Shown: one piece after another, positions 25,189 to 33,314 of the stretch
Layout of the letters: the number at the start of each line of letters is the position of its first letter
Position numbering within the stretch: the first letter of the stretch is position 1
From: Kitasatospora terrestris
Lineage (GTDB): Bacteria; Actinomycetota; Actinomycetes; Streptomycetales; Streptomycetaceae
Reading direction: 5' to 3'
NCBI RefSeq assembly: GCF_039542905.1
Contig: NZ_BAABIS010000001.1
Location: 496,001 to 560,000, forward strand
DNA length: 64,000 nt
Program-made: the position numbers and the translations under genes
The notes under the pieces: generated by a model
The model's database searches: none
The model's input: the letters and a program-made list of their open reading frames with translations, nothing else
What the model was told of the DNA's origin: nothing

Positions 25189-25884
25189 TCAGCGTCCGGA
25201 GCGGTAGGCGTGGGGCTGTTCGAGGCGGACATCGGTGTCGTCCTCGGTCCATTCGAGCGACTGGTGGACGGCGACGACGCCGTCCACGGCGCGGCACAGC
25301 TGCTCGGTGATCGGTACGAGACTGCGGCGCGGCAGCCGACCGCTCAGGGTGACGATGCCGTCGTCCACGGCGACCCGGACGTCCTCGGGGTTGAGCCACA
25401 GGGTCTGGCCGAGGACGTCGTGGACGATCTCCTCGCGGATCGCGGCGTCGTGTCGCAGGAAGACCTGGAGCAGGTCACGGCGGCTGACGATGCCGACCAG
25501 CCGACCGGCCTCGTCGACGACGGGCAGGCGCTTGACCCGGTGCTTGTCCATCTGACGGGCCGCCTCGCCGATCGTCCAGGTCGCACGTGCGGACACCACG
25601 GGGCTGGTCATCAGTCCGCCTGCGGTCTCGGCCTCGGCCCGGGCCCGTTCCCCGGGCTTGAGCCAGCGTCCGGGATGGCGGCCCTCCGGGTCCGGCAGCA
25701 CGGCCTCCTTGCGGATCAGGTCGGCCTCGGAGACCATCCCGATCGGCCGGTCCTGCTCGTCGACCACCGGCACGGCGGTGATGTCGTTGCGGTGGAACAG
25801 GGCCGCGACCTCCTTGAACGGGGTGTCGGGCCGCGCGGTGACGACTTCCTGGGTCATCACGTCGTGAACGCTTCGGTGCTGCAT
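25189..25884 (-). CDS. CBS-pair + BON domain protein (4)
   Basis: 231-aa protein starting MQHRSVHDVMTQEVVTARPD. CBS1 (about 8-65, ITAVPVVDEQDRPIGMVSEADLI), a linker, CBS2 (about 95-150, VKRLPVVDEAGRLVGIVSRRDLL), then BON (about 165-220, GIVTLSGRLPRRS). Expected to be cytosolic and to sense adenine nucleotides. It is a paralogue of the products at 22449 and 18551 and leads a two-gene operon with a universal stress protein. Confidence 0.88.
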   Translation of the reverse strand: MQHRSVHDVMTQEVVTARPDTPFKEVAALFHRNDITAVPVVDEQDRPIGMVSEADLIRKEAVLPDPEGRHPGRWLKPGERARAEAETAGGLMTSPVVSARATWTIGEAARQMDKHRVKRLPVVDEAGRLVGIVSRRDLLQVFLRHDAAIREEIVHDVLGQTLWLNPEDVRVAVDDGIVTLSGRLPRRSLVPITEQLCRAVDGVVAVHQSLEWTEDDTDVRLEQPHAYRSGR

Positions 25885-25948
25885 GGTCCCTCACTCTCCG
25901 GGGACGGGTCCGTATTCCCACTCTCCGCCCGGGCCGTCGGCCCGGACA

Positions 25949-25962
25949 GGGCCGTTCGGTAC
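25949..25962. promoter_or_regulatory. DevR/OsdR-box-like palindrome 9a
   Basis: GGGCCGTTCGGTAC lies 65 nt before the CBS-BON gene. It is an imperfect copy. A related element with a 3-base spacer (GGGCC-GTC-GGCCC) is at 25931-25943. Confidence 0.4.
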
Positions 25963-25971
25963 CACCGCGCT

Positions 25972-25985
25972 GGGCCGCTCCGACC
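25972..25985. promoter_or_regulatory. DevR/OsdR-box-like palindrome 9b
   Basis: GGGCCGCTCCGACC lies 23 bp from copy 9a and 88 nt before the CBS-BON gene. The right half is imperfect. Confidence 0.35.
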
Positions 25986-26031
25986 CGCACCGCCCGAGCC
26001 GGGCGGCCCGACCCGGGGCGGTGCGGCGCGG

Positions 26032-28962
26032 TCAGTCCGGCACCCGGACGGCCAGCGCGGGTCTGATCCGGGCCGCGTGGCGCGCCGGGCCGAGGGCGGC
26101 AAGCAGCGACGCGGCGAAGGTGACGGCGGCGAGCAGGCCGATGGCGCCCCATTCGATCGGGAAGCCGCCGTTCAGTCCGGCGAAGGCCGAGCTCTTCTGG
26201 TACATCAGCCAGGTCGTCAGCACCCCGAGCAGGCAGCCGAGGACGGTCCCCTCCAGGGCGACGAAGCAGCTCTCCCACAGGAACGCGCGCTCGACGGTCC
26301 GGGCCTGGCATCCCAGTGCCCGCAGCACGCCGATGGTCCGCCGCCGCTCCCGCACGGCCCGGACCATCACGACGCCGAGGCCGGTGATGCCGATCAGCAG
26401 ACCGAGGGCCAGGAAGCCCTGCATCAACCGGAAGAAGGCGGTGTCGGCGGCGAACAGCCGGTGCACGTCGGTGGCGATCGGAGTGGCGACCAGACTCGCG
26501 TTCAGGTGGCTGCCCTGCAGTTCGGGCGCGAGCGCGTCCGGCGAGGTGCCGGGGGCGGTGCGCACCAGGGCGCCGGCGGTCAGTGCCTGCGGGCCGAACT
26601 GGGCGGCCGCGCCGCGGGCGCTCTCGATCAGCGGGTAGACGGCCGCGCTGGTGCCGTTGCCGGGGTAGAAGGCGAGGCCGCTGTTGAGCACGCCCGCGAT
26701 GGTCTTCCGCTCGCCGGCGCCGGTGAGCGGGTCGGTGAGGGTCAGGGTGTCGCCGGGGGCGTAGAACTTGCCGGCCGGGCCGCCGGTGGCGCCGAAGAAG
26801 CCGTCCAGGACGACGTACTCGGGGTGGGCGGCGAGTGCGTCCCAGACCGCGCGGTCGTCGGCCAGACCGGGCAGCCGCTCCTGGAAGGCGATGCCGGTGG
26901 CGGCGCCGTCGGGGACTCCGACCACCGCGGTCTCCAGCGGCTGCGCCGTGCGGTGCCCGGGGTCGGTGGCCAGGCCGCGCGCGTTGAGCAGCGGGGTGAC
27001 CGCGGTGATCTGGCCGGCGCGGGCGGGTCCGGTCAGGTCCGCGAGCGGGTCCTGCCCGGCCTGCGGGTTGTAGTCCACCCGCAGGGTGTAGCCGGCGGTG
27101 GCGTCGGCCACCGACCGGTCGATGCCGGTGTTCAGGATCCCGCTGATCTCGGTGAGCAGGACCAGGACCAGCACGACCAGGGTGTACATCACCAGCGTCG
27201 AGCCGGTCCGGAAGCGCTTGGCCAGCGGGTAGGCGGCCGCGAGGCGGGTGGCCAGGCCCTGCTGGGTGGGCCGGTTCATCAGCGGGCGCAGCGGCCGGAG
27301 CAGCAGCAGCTGGTTCTCACTGACCAGGACGACGCCGGAGAACGAGGCGAGGGTGCCGATGATCACGTACACCGCCATCGAGGGGGTGTCGAAGATCCCG
27401 GGCCGGACCACGCTCGCGGCCAGCGTCCAGACCAGTACCAGCGCGGCCGCCGTACTGGTGACCACCCGTCGGGGCCACACCAGGCGTGCGGCGGGCACGG
27501 CGAACGCGACCGCGAGGGCGGGCAGCAGGTAGGTCTGCTCGGCCTGGCTGCGGGCGACCGCCGGTACCGCCGCGACGGCGCACAGCACGGCGAGGGCGCC
27601 GAAGACGGCGGCCCGGCGGCGGCGCGGCCGACGCGCGGCCGCGGCCGGCAGGTCGCGGATCGCCGCGATCACGTTGAAGCGGCTGATCCTGACGCTGGTG
27701 GCGGCCACCGCGGCGACGGCGATCAGCAGCCCCAGCGCGGCACCGTTGAGCAGGCTGGTCGGGCTGACGGCGAAGGCGATGTCGAGGCCGCTCCCACCGG
27801 TCGACCAGCTGCGGAAGATCTGCGCCGAGACCAGGGCGACCACCCAGCCGACCCCGATGCCGAGCGCCACCCCGGGCAGCGCGGCCGCCAGCGCGTACAG
27901 CGTGCCCTCCAGGGTGAAGGCGCCGACCAGCCGCGAGCGCTTGAGGCCGACCGCGCGCAGCATGCCCAGTTGCGGCTTCCGCTCCTCGCCGAGCATCACG
28001 AAGATGTTCACCAGCAGGAGGGCGCCGGCGATGATGCTGAAGCTGCCGATCATCAGGAACAGCGCGCCGAGTGCGGCCCCGGTCTGCTCGGCGGCGCGCA
28101 GCACGGTGTGCTTGGGCGTGTCGACGGCGGCGCCGCCCGCGTCCTGGCCCAGGGCCGTCCGGATGCCGGCGGTGACGGCGTCGGTGAGCTTCTCGCCCGA
28201 CTCGACGCCGCCGCGGTTGGACACCATGGTCACCGACTGGGGCTGGGCCCCGGCGGCACGGGCGGCGGCGTCCAGCGCACCGGCCGGCAGGAAGACGTTG
28301 CGGTTGACCCGTCCGCCGAGCCCGGTGCCGGCCAGACCCTGGTCGGGGACCACCCGGGCCACCGTGAAGTCCGCCGGCTGCCCGTACAGGTAGACCGTGA
28401 CCAGCTGTCCGCTGCCGACCCGCAGGGCGTGGGCGAGCGGCTCGTTCAGCACCACCTGGCCGGGCGGCGGAGTCGGCCCGGCCAGGCCGGGGTCGCTGCC
28501 CGCCGCACCGAAACCTCCGGCCGCGTCCAGGTCCAACTGCCACGCCAGTACGCGCGGTTCGGCAGCCGGTCGGCCGCCCGCCGTGCTCGCGGCCGCCGCC
28601 TGGGCGACCTCGCCGCTGAGCACCCCGTCGACCTGCGGGTCGGCGGTCAGCGGCTGCAGCCGGGCGGCGATCGTCGGCCCGTCGGCGGCCGTGGCGACGA
28701 TCCGCTCGTCCACCGGGCCGAGGGTGCGGTACGCCTCCTGGCGCACCGAGAAGTCGAGGGTGTCGCCGACCACCAGCGCGCCGACGATGATCGCGGTCCC
28801 CAGCATGGATCCGGTGATCACCAGGGCGGCCTCGGTGCGGCGCCGGGCGACCTGGCGGACCGCCAGGCGCCGGACGACCGGCTGGCGGAGGGCCACCGCC
28901 AGGAGGACCAGCAGGGCCGCGCCCACCAGGCCGAGCAGGGGCAGCAGCAGGTTCGGGTACAC
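26032..28962 (-). CDS. FtsX/MacB-type ABC transporter permease
   Basis: 976-aa membrane protein with about ten transmembrane segments and two large extracytoplasmic loops: a duplicated FtsX-like permease of the LolC/MacB superfamily. An N-terminal TM plus the basic motif LAVRQVARRRTEAALVITGS, a core of four TMs near residues 300-430, four more near 455-570, and a terminal FtsX set near 860-970 (RRRTIGVLRALGCQ) are visible. Such proteins act mechanically to expel or extract lipoproteins, peptides or drugs. The substrate is unknown. GTG 28962 sits 3 nt after the stop of the ATPase gene, so the pair is an operon. Confidence 0.9.
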   Translation of the reverse strand: MYPNLLLPLLGLVGAALLVLLAVALRQPVVRRLAVRQVARRRTEAALVITGSMLGTAIIVGALVVGDTLDFSVRQEAYRTLGPVDERIVATAADGPTIAARLQPLTADPQVDGVLSGEVAQAAAASTAGGRPAAEPRVLAWQLDLDAAGGFGAAGSDPGLAGPTPPPGQVVLNEPLAHALRVGSGQLVTVYLYGQPADFTVARVVPDQGLAGTGLGGRVNRNVFLPAGALDAAARAAGAQPQSVTMVSNRGGVESGEKLTDAVTAGIRTALGQDAGGAAVDTPKHTVLRAAEQTGAALGALFLMIGSFSIIAGALLLVNIFVMLGEERKPQLGMLRAVGLKRSRLVGAFTLEGTLYALAAALPGVALGIGVGWVVALVSAQIFRSWSTGGSGLDIAFAVSPTSLLNGAALGLLIAVAAVAATSVRISRFNVIAAIRDLPAAAARRPRRRRAAVFGALAVLCAVAAVPAVARSQAEQTYLLPALAVAFAVPAARLVWPRRVVTSTAAALVLVWTLAASVVRPGIFDTPSMAVYVIIGTLASFSGVVLVSENQLLLLRPLRPLMNRPTQQGLATRLAAAYPLAKRFRTGSTLVMYTLVVLVLVLLTEISGILNTGIDRSVADATAGYTLRVDYNPQAGQDPLADLTGPARAGQITAVTPLLNARGLATDPGHRTAQPLETAVVGVPDGAATGIAFQERLPGLADDRAVWDALAAHPEYVVLDGFFGATGGPAGKFYAPGDTLTLTDPLTGAGERKTIAGVLNSGLAFYPGNGTSAAVYPLIESARGAAAQFGPQALTAGALVRTAPGTSPDALAPELQGSHLNASLVATPIATDVHRLFAADTAFFRLMQGFLALGLLIGITGLGVVMVRAVRERRRTIGVLRALGCQARTVERAFLWESCFVALEGTVLGCLLGVLTTWLMYQKSSAFAGLNGGFPIEWGAIGLLAAVTFAASLLAALGPARHAARIRPALAVRVPD

Positions 28963-28965
28963 GGC

Positions 28966-29697
28966 TCAGCCCACCGCTGCGGCCCGGGCCGTGTCCGCCA
29001 CCAGCCGGCCGTCGCGCATCCGCACCAGCCGGGGCAGCCGTCGCCCGATCGCCTCGTCGTGCGTGACCAGGACGATGGTCTGGCCCTCGTCCCGGTTGAG
29101 GGTGCGGAGCAGGTCCATCACCTGGTCGGCCATGGCGCTGTCCAGGTTGCCGGTCGGCTCGTCCGCCCAGACCACGGCCGGGCGGGCGACCAGCGCGCGG
29201 GCGATGGTCACCCGCTGCTGCTCGCCGCCGGACAACTCGCTCGGCCGGTGCCCGACCCGGTGCCCGAGCCCGACGCGCCCCAGCATCTCCACGGCGCGGG
29301 CCCTGGCCTCGCGGGGCGCCGTGCCGACCAGCAGGAGCGGGAGTTCGACGTTCTCGGCCGCGGAGAAGACCGGGATCAGGTTGAACGCCTGGAAGACGAA
29401 TCCCATCGTCCGGGCCCGGTGCTCGGTCCGCTCAGCGTCCGACATCGCGAAGAGGTCCCGGCCGTCGACCTCCACCAGCCCGCCGTCGATGTCGTCCAGG
29501 CCGGACAGGCAGTTGAGCAGGGTGGTCTTGCCCGAGCCGGACGGACCCATCACACCGACCAGCTCCCCGCGCTCCACGGTCAGGTCGAGTCCACGCAGGG
29601 CCGTCACCTCGACGGATCCGGTGCGGTAGACCTTGCGCACCCCGGTGGCGGCCAGCAGCGGGTGCGGTGGTGCCGGAGTCGCTACGGAGTCGGTCAT
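28966..29697 (-). CDS. ABC transporter ATP-binding protein (MacB/LolD type)
   Basis: 243-aa ATPase partner of the FtsX-type permease. Walker A is MGPSGSGKTTLLN near residue 50, the Q-loop is FVFQAFNLIP, the signature is LSGGEQQRVTIARAL near 150, Walker B is VVWADEPTGNLDS, and the switch His is in VTHDE. ATG 29697 is chosen over GTG 29706 because GAGGAG (about 8 nt away) would almost touch the GTG. DevR-like boxes at 29807 and 29853 lie 110-156 nt upstream, and the CsoR-type operator at 29909 is oriented to the gene on the other side. Confidence 0.93.
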   Translation of the reverse strand: MTDSVATPAPPHPLLAATGVRKVYRTGSVEVTALRGLDLTVERGELVGVMGPSGSGKTTLLNCLSGLDDIDGGLVEVDGRDLFAMSDAERTEHRARTMGFVFQAFNLIPVFSAAENVELPLLLVGTAPREARARAVEMLGRVGLGHRVGHRPSELSGGEQQRVTIARALVARPAVVWADEPTGNLDSAMADQVMDLLRTLNRDEGQTIVLVTHDEAIGRRLPRLVRMRDGRLVADTARAAAVG

Positions 29698-29806
29698 CGT
29701 GGTCACTCCTCACCCGGGACGGGCCGCGCGGGCGCTCCGGTCCGCCGGGCGCCGGAGCTGCCGGGGCGCTACCTCCACCCTTTCCACCGGTCCGCCCGCG
29801 TGCCGA

Positions 29807-29819
29807 GGGCCGTCGGCCC
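29807..29819. promoter_or_regulatory. DevR-box variant with 3-base spacer
   Basis: GGGCCGTCGGCCC keeps both half-sites but has a 3-base spacer, 110 nt before the ABC operon. The changed spacing would rotate the half-sites, so binding is doubtful. Confidence 0.25.
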
Positions 29820-29852
29820 CTCCCCCGTGGGCTCACCGGGCCGCTCCCGGCA

Positions 29853-29866
29853 GGGTCCGACCGACC
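29853..29866. promoter_or_regulatory. DevR/OsdR-box-like palindrome 10
   Basis: GGGTCCGACCGACC lies in the divergent region, 156 nt before the ABC operon and 107 nt before the Cys-rich small gene. It also reads as GGGTC-N5-GACCC. Confidence 0.35.
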
Positions 29867-29908
29867 CCTCCGGAGGTGGGCCGCCCGGCCCTCGAACCCG
29901 CCGTTCGG

Positions 29909-29924
29909 ATACCCCTGTGGGTAT
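29909..29924. promoter_or_regulatory. CsoR/CstR-type operator 1
   Basis: ATACCCCTGTGGGTAT is a 16-bp inverted repeat (ATACCC-N4-GGGTAT) 49 nt before the 55-aa Cys-rich gene. G/C-rich cores flanked by ATA/TAT are typical operators of copper (CsoR) or persulfide (CstR) sensors. It is one of three copies in 3.4 kb. Confidence 0.65.
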
Positions 29925-29972
29925 AGTGGGGGCACGGGCGAGAGCCGCCGGACGATGCGAGGAGAGACGGCG

Positions 29973-30140
29973 ATGTGCCGACGGACCGTGTGCCGCACCT
30001 GCGGCAAGGCCGACTACGCGGGGTGCGGGATGCACGTCGAGCAGGTGCTCGCCGGCATCCCGAAGAACGCCCGCTGCAGCTGCGACCGCAACGCCCGCAA
30101 GGGCGGCGGCTTCCTGGCGAAGCTGCTCAGCCGCCGCTGA
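29973..30140 (+). CDS. Small Cys-rich protein (55 aa)
   Basis: 55-aa basic protein with six cysteines: CRRTVCRTCG at the N-terminus, AGCG in the middle and CSCD before a Lys/Arg-rich tail. The CxxC and CSC patterns suggest binding of zinc, copper or sulfane sulfur, though no named family is recognised. AGGAGAG (about 10 nt upstream) supports ATG 29973. It is preceded by the CsoR/CstR-type palindrome at 29909 and followed by a 25-bp perfect hairpin, so it appears to be a monocistronic, metal- or persulfide-controlled unit. Confidence 0.75.
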   Translation: MCRRTVCRTCGKADYAGCGMHVEQVLAGIPKNARCSCDRNARKGGGFLAKLLSRR

Positions 30141-30145
30141 ACTCC

Positions 30146-30198
30146 CGCAACCGCCACAGGCCTTCCGATCCCTGATCGGAAGGCCTGTGGCGGTTGCG
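30146..30198. terminator. 25-bp perfect stem-loop
   Basis: A perfect inverted repeat with arms 30146-30170 and 30174-30198 and a CCT loop (arm begins CGCAACCGCCACAGGCCT), starting 5 nt after the Cys-rich gene. No T-tract is present, as is usual for streptomycete terminators. Confidence 0.7.
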
Positions 30199-30264
30199 AC
30201 TCCCCCGCCGGCCCGCTGCCACCCCGCGCTCCGCGCTGCCGCCGGGCCCTCCGCGCAGGCCACA

Positions 30265-30310
30265 ACCGCCGGTGGCGGGACCGCGAGTCAGCGGCCCCGC
30301 CACCGGCGGT
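30265..30310. terminator. Stem-loop after MMPL gene
   Basis: Arms 30265-30284 and 30291-30310 pair over 20 bp with one mismatch, with loop GAGTCA. It lies 11 nt beyond the MMPL stop codon. Together with the hairpin at 30146 it insulates two convergent units. Confidence 0.7.
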
Positions 30311-30321
30311 CGGCCTCCGGG

Positions 30322-32481
30322 TCAGCCGTGGGAGAAGGAAATCTTCGGCAGCACCCGGTCGAGCCAGGCCGGGATGCGCCAGGCCGCGCGGCCGGTCAGC
30401 CGGAGGATCACCGGCAGCAGGACGAGACGGACCAGCGCCGCGTCGAGCAGGACGGCGACACCGAGGACGATGCCCATCTCCTTGGGCGGCAGCGGCCCGG
30501 ACAGGGCGAAGGTGAAGAACACCGCGACCATCACCCCGGCCGCAGCGAAGATCACCCGCCCGGAGTGGGCCAGCGCGCCGACCATCGCCTCCTTCGGGTC
30601 ACCGCTGCGCTCGTAGTGCTCCTTGGCGGAGGCGAGCAGGAAGACGGTGTAGTCCATCGCGATGGCGAAGATCATGGCGAAGAAGAACACCGGCGCCCAG
30701 CCGTCCAGGAACCCCTGCGACTTGAAGCCGAACAGCCCTGCGCCGTGCCCGTCCTGGAAGACCAGCCGGGCCACACCGAACGCCGCACCGGTGGACAGCA
30801 GACTGGCGACCGTACCGAGCAGCGAGATCAGCGGCGCGCGCAGGGCCACCAGCAGCAGCACGAAGCCCAGTGCCATCACCACGCCGATCACCAGCGGGGT
30901 CTTCTCGGTCAGCAGGTGCTGCAGGTCGAGGTTCTCCACGGCCGCGCCGCCCACCAGGGTCTCCTGGGGAAGCTCGGCGCGCAGCACGTGCACGGTGTGC
31001 GCCAGGTCCGGGCTGGACGGGTCGACCGTGGGGACGGCCTGGATCATCGACCAGCCGGAACCGTCGGGGGCGCTCTGGGCGGGCATCACACCGGCGATGC
31101 CGGGCGTGGCGGAGATCCTCGCCGCGACATCCGCGGCCTGGCCGGCGGGGGTGACGACCTGCAGGGTGCCGGGAGCGCCGGGCCCGAACGCCTGTTGGAC
31201 GGCGGTGTAGCCGGCCCGGGCACTGGCATCGCCCGGGATCACGGTGATCGACGGCATCGCGGTGCGCAGCCCGATCACGGGTGCGGCCAGGGCGATCAGC
31301 GCAGCGAGCGCGAGGGCGCCGTAGCGCAGCGGGTGCTTCCACAGCCGCTCGCCCCAGGCGGCGAAGCGCGGGGAGCGGTGCTCTCCGGCCTTCACCCACG
31401 GCAGGGCCAGCGAGTCGACGCGGTGTCCGAGCCTGCCGAGGACGGCGGGCAGCAGCGTCAGGGTGGCGGCGAGGACGAACAGGACGGCGAGCATGATGCC
31501 GCCCGCCATCGAGCGGAACGCCGGGGACGGCACCAGCATCACGGCGGACAGGCTCACCAGCACGGTCGCCCCGGAGAGCAGCACGGCCTTGCCCGCGGTG
31601 TCCATGGTCTCGGCCACCGCCCCGGCGCTGCTGAGCGAGCGCCCCATGCGGGCGCTACGGAAGCGGACCACCAGGAAGAGCGCGTAGTCGATGCCCAGCG
31701 CGAGGGCGAACATCATGGCGAAGTTCATCGCCCAGATGGAGACCGGGAACAGGTGGCTGATCAGGACCAGCGACCCGGCCGAGGCGGCGAGTCCGGCCAT
31801 CGTGAGCAGCAGCGGCAGCCCGGCGGCGACCAGCGAGCCGAAGGCGAGCACCAGGATCGCGAGGGTCACCGGCCAGGACATGATCTCGGACTTCATCATG
31901 GCGTCGTGGTTGGCCTTGTTGAAGTCGCTCCACAGCACGGAGGCGCCGGTGGCGTGGACACTGATCCCGTCGGTGGACAGCTCGTTCAGCGGCCCCTTGA
32001 GGTCGTCGGCGGCGCGCACCATGTCGTCCGGCGACGCCTTCGCCCCGGCCAGCAGGATCGCGGTCCGGCCGTCCTGGCTGATCGTCGCACCGGGCTGCGG
32101 CGCCACGACGGTGGACACCCGCGGGTCGGCGGCGGCGAGCTCGCCGGCCTTGGCGATCACCTGCTGGACGGCCGGCTCGGTGACCGGCCGGTCGGCGGCC
32201 ACCACGATCTGCAGGGCGGTCGAGGCGTTGCCGCCGAAGTGCTGCTCGGCGACCTGGCGGACCTTCACCGACTCCGAGCCGTCGGCCTGCCAGCCGGCGC
32301 CGGAGAGCGCCGAGGTCACCTGCGGCGCGAAGGCGCCGAGCACCGCCACGACCACCAGCCAGCCGACCAGGACGGCCTTGAAGTGCCGGACCGACCAGGT
32401 GCCGAGCCGGCCGAGCAGGCCGGGCGGTTGCGGGGGCGTCTCGGCGGCGGACCGGGCGGGGAGGGTGTCGGGGTGGTTCAC
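30322..32481 (-). CDS. MMPL/RND-family transporter
   Basis: 719-aa inner-membrane exporter of the MMPL branch of RND permeases. One TM (about residues 30-50) is followed by an extracytoplasmic domain, TMs 2-6 (about 175-330), a second extracytoplasmic domain, and TMs 8-12 (about 530-700). Duplicated RND features include GIDYALFLVVRFR and AMDYTVFLL with the conserved Asp-Tyr pair of the proton relay. Substrates of this family are lipids, siderophores or small toxic molecules, and none can be read here. GTG 32481 follows GGGAGAACC. A CsoR/CstR-type palindrome is 16 nt upstream. It is the last gene after rhodanese and DUF302 on this strand. Confidence 0.9.
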   Translation of the reverse strand: MNHPDTLPARSAAETPPQPPGLLGRLGTWSVRHFKAVLVGWLVVVAVLGAFAPQVTSALSGAGWQADGSESVKVRQVAEQHFGGNASTALQIVVAADRPVTEPAVQQVIAKAGELAAADPRVSTVVAPQPGATISQDGRTAILLAGAKASPDDMVRAADDLKGPLNELSTDGISVHATGASVLWSDFNKANHDAMMKSEIMSWPVTLAILVLAFGSLVAAGLPLLLTMAGLAASAGSLVLISHLFPVSIWAMNFAMMFALALGIDYALFLVVRFRSARMGRSLSSAGAVAETMDTAGKAVLLSGATVLVSLSAVMLVPSPAFRSMAGGIMLAVLFVLAATLTLLPAVLGRLGHRVDSLALPWVKAGEHRSPRFAAWGERLWKHPLRYGALALAALIALAAPVIGLRTAMPSITVIPGDASARAGYTAVQQAFGPGAPGTLQVVTPAGQAADVAARISATPGIAGVMPAQSAPDGSGWSMIQAVPTVDPSSPDLAHTVHVLRAELPQETLVGGAAVENLDLQHLLTEKTPLVIGVVMALGFVLLLVALRAPLISLLGTVASLLSTGAAFGVARLVFQDGHGAGLFGFKSQGFLDGWAPVFFFAMIFAIAMDYTVFLLASAKEHYERSGDPKEAMVGALAHSGRVIFAAAGVMVAVFFTFALSGPLPPKEMGIVLGVAVLLDAALVRLVLLPVILRLTGRAAWRIPAWLDRVLPKISFSHG

Positions 32482-32496
32482 GCGGTTCTCCCAAAA

Positions 32497-32512
32497 ATAC
32501 GGGCGGGGGTAT
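32497..32512. promoter_or_regulatory. CsoR/CstR-type operator 2
   Basis: ATACGGGCGGGGGTAT keeps ATAC-N8-GTAT but its core is less symmetric. It lies 16 nt before the MMPL start and 52 nt after the DUF302 stop, possibly an internal promoter/operator. Confidence 0.5.
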
Positions 32513-32563
32513 GGGGAAGGTCGAAGAGAAGGGCCCGCGCGGGCGGGCCCGATGTCGCGCCGG

Positions 32564-32953
32564 TCAGCCGGCGAGGGTGTCCAGCGCCGCCCGGAGCCGG
32601 GCGGCGGCCTCGTCCGCGACGGTCACGAGCTCGGACTGCTCGGCGATCCGGACCATCAGCTGCGGGTCCACCGCCTCGACCACGGTCCGCCCGGCGCTCG
32701 CCCGCACCACCACGTTGCACGGCAGCAGCAGGCCGATTCGCCGGTCCGCCTGCAGGGCGCGGTGGGCGAGCGGGGGGTTGCAGGCGCCGAGGACCAGGTA
32801 GTCCTCCATCTCCTCGCCGAGCTTCGCCCGCAGGGTGGCGGCGACGTCGATCTCGGTGAGGATGCCGAAGCCCTGCTCGGCGAGGGCGGCACGGGTGCGC
32901 TCGACGGCCTCGGGGAAGGGCAGGTCGAGGGTGACGGGAATGCCGTAGTCCAT
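32564..32953 (-). CDS. DUF302 domain protein
   Basis: 129-aa cytosolic protein with the DUF302 fold: PFPEAVERTRAALAEQGFGILTEIDV at the start (an antiparallel sheet over a helix) and the hallmark YLVLGACNPPLAHRAL and LLPCNVVV containing two cysteines. The family's role is not established, but it often neighbours rhodaneses, CsoR-type repressors and metal or sulfur pumps, as here. It lies 30 nt downstream of the rhodanese gene. Confidence 0.88.
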   Translation of the reverse strand: MDYGIPVTLDLPFPEAVERTRAALAEQGFGILTEIDVAATLRAKLGEEMEDYLVLGACNPPLAHRALQADRRIGLLLPCNVVVRASAGRTVVEAVDPQLMVRIAEQSELVTVADEAAARLRAALDTLAG

Positions 32954-32983
32954 GGTCAGCTCCGTTCGCGGGTGGCGGGAAGG

Positions 32984-33298
32984 TCAGGCGGTGCCGGCGG
33001 CCAGGTCACGGCCGGAGAGCGACCACGCGGCCACTCCCCCGGACACGGAGACGGCATCGAAGCCGGCCCGGGTGAGCAGTTCGGCCCCGACCCGGCTCCG
33101 ATTGCCGGAGGCGCAGATCACCAGCACGGGGCCGGTGCGCGGGAGGCCGTCCAGGCCTCCCGCGAGCTGCCCCAGCGGGATCCACCGGGAGCCCGGGACG
33201 TGGCCGGCCGTGAACTCGAACGCCTCACGCACATCGAGCACCAGGGCGCCCCGCTCACGCGCTGCGGCGAGCGCTTCGATGTCGACTTCTTGCACCAT
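32984..33298 (-). CDS. Single-domain rhodanese (sulfurtransferase)
   Basis: 104-aa rhodanese domain. LVLDVREAFEFTAGHVPGSRWIPLG is the N-terminal CH2A region, and the active-site loop VICASGNRSR holds the persulfide-forming Cys62. It would move sulfane sulfur to thiols or cyanide. It is first gene of a rhodanese-DUF302-MMPL set and has an almost perfect CsoR/CstR-type palindrome 17 nt upstream. Rhodanese under a CstR operator is a known persulfide-detoxification arrangement, so the same logic is inferred here. Confidence 0.92.
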   Translation of the reverse strand: MVQEVDIEALAAARERGALVLDVREAFEFTAGHVPGSRWIPLGQLAGGLDGLPRTGPVLVICASGNRSRVGAELLTRAGFDAVSVSGGVAAWSLSGRDLAAGTA

Positions 33299-33314
33299 GA
33301 CCAGCCTCTCATTA

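Noticed and set aside
25931..25943. GGGCC-GTC-GGCCC as further DevR boxes (also 29807-29819)
   Set aside because: The spacer is 3 rather than 4 bases, which would shift the half-sites by one base pair. Kept apart from the main list, with 29807 given only low confidence.
25060..32859. A very long plus-strand open frame (about 2600 codons) over the CBS, ABC and MMPL genes
   Set aside because: It is antisense to clear genes, is rich in Gly/Arg/Asp/His and has no domain or RBS. Such frames are expected opposite genes in high-G+C DNA.
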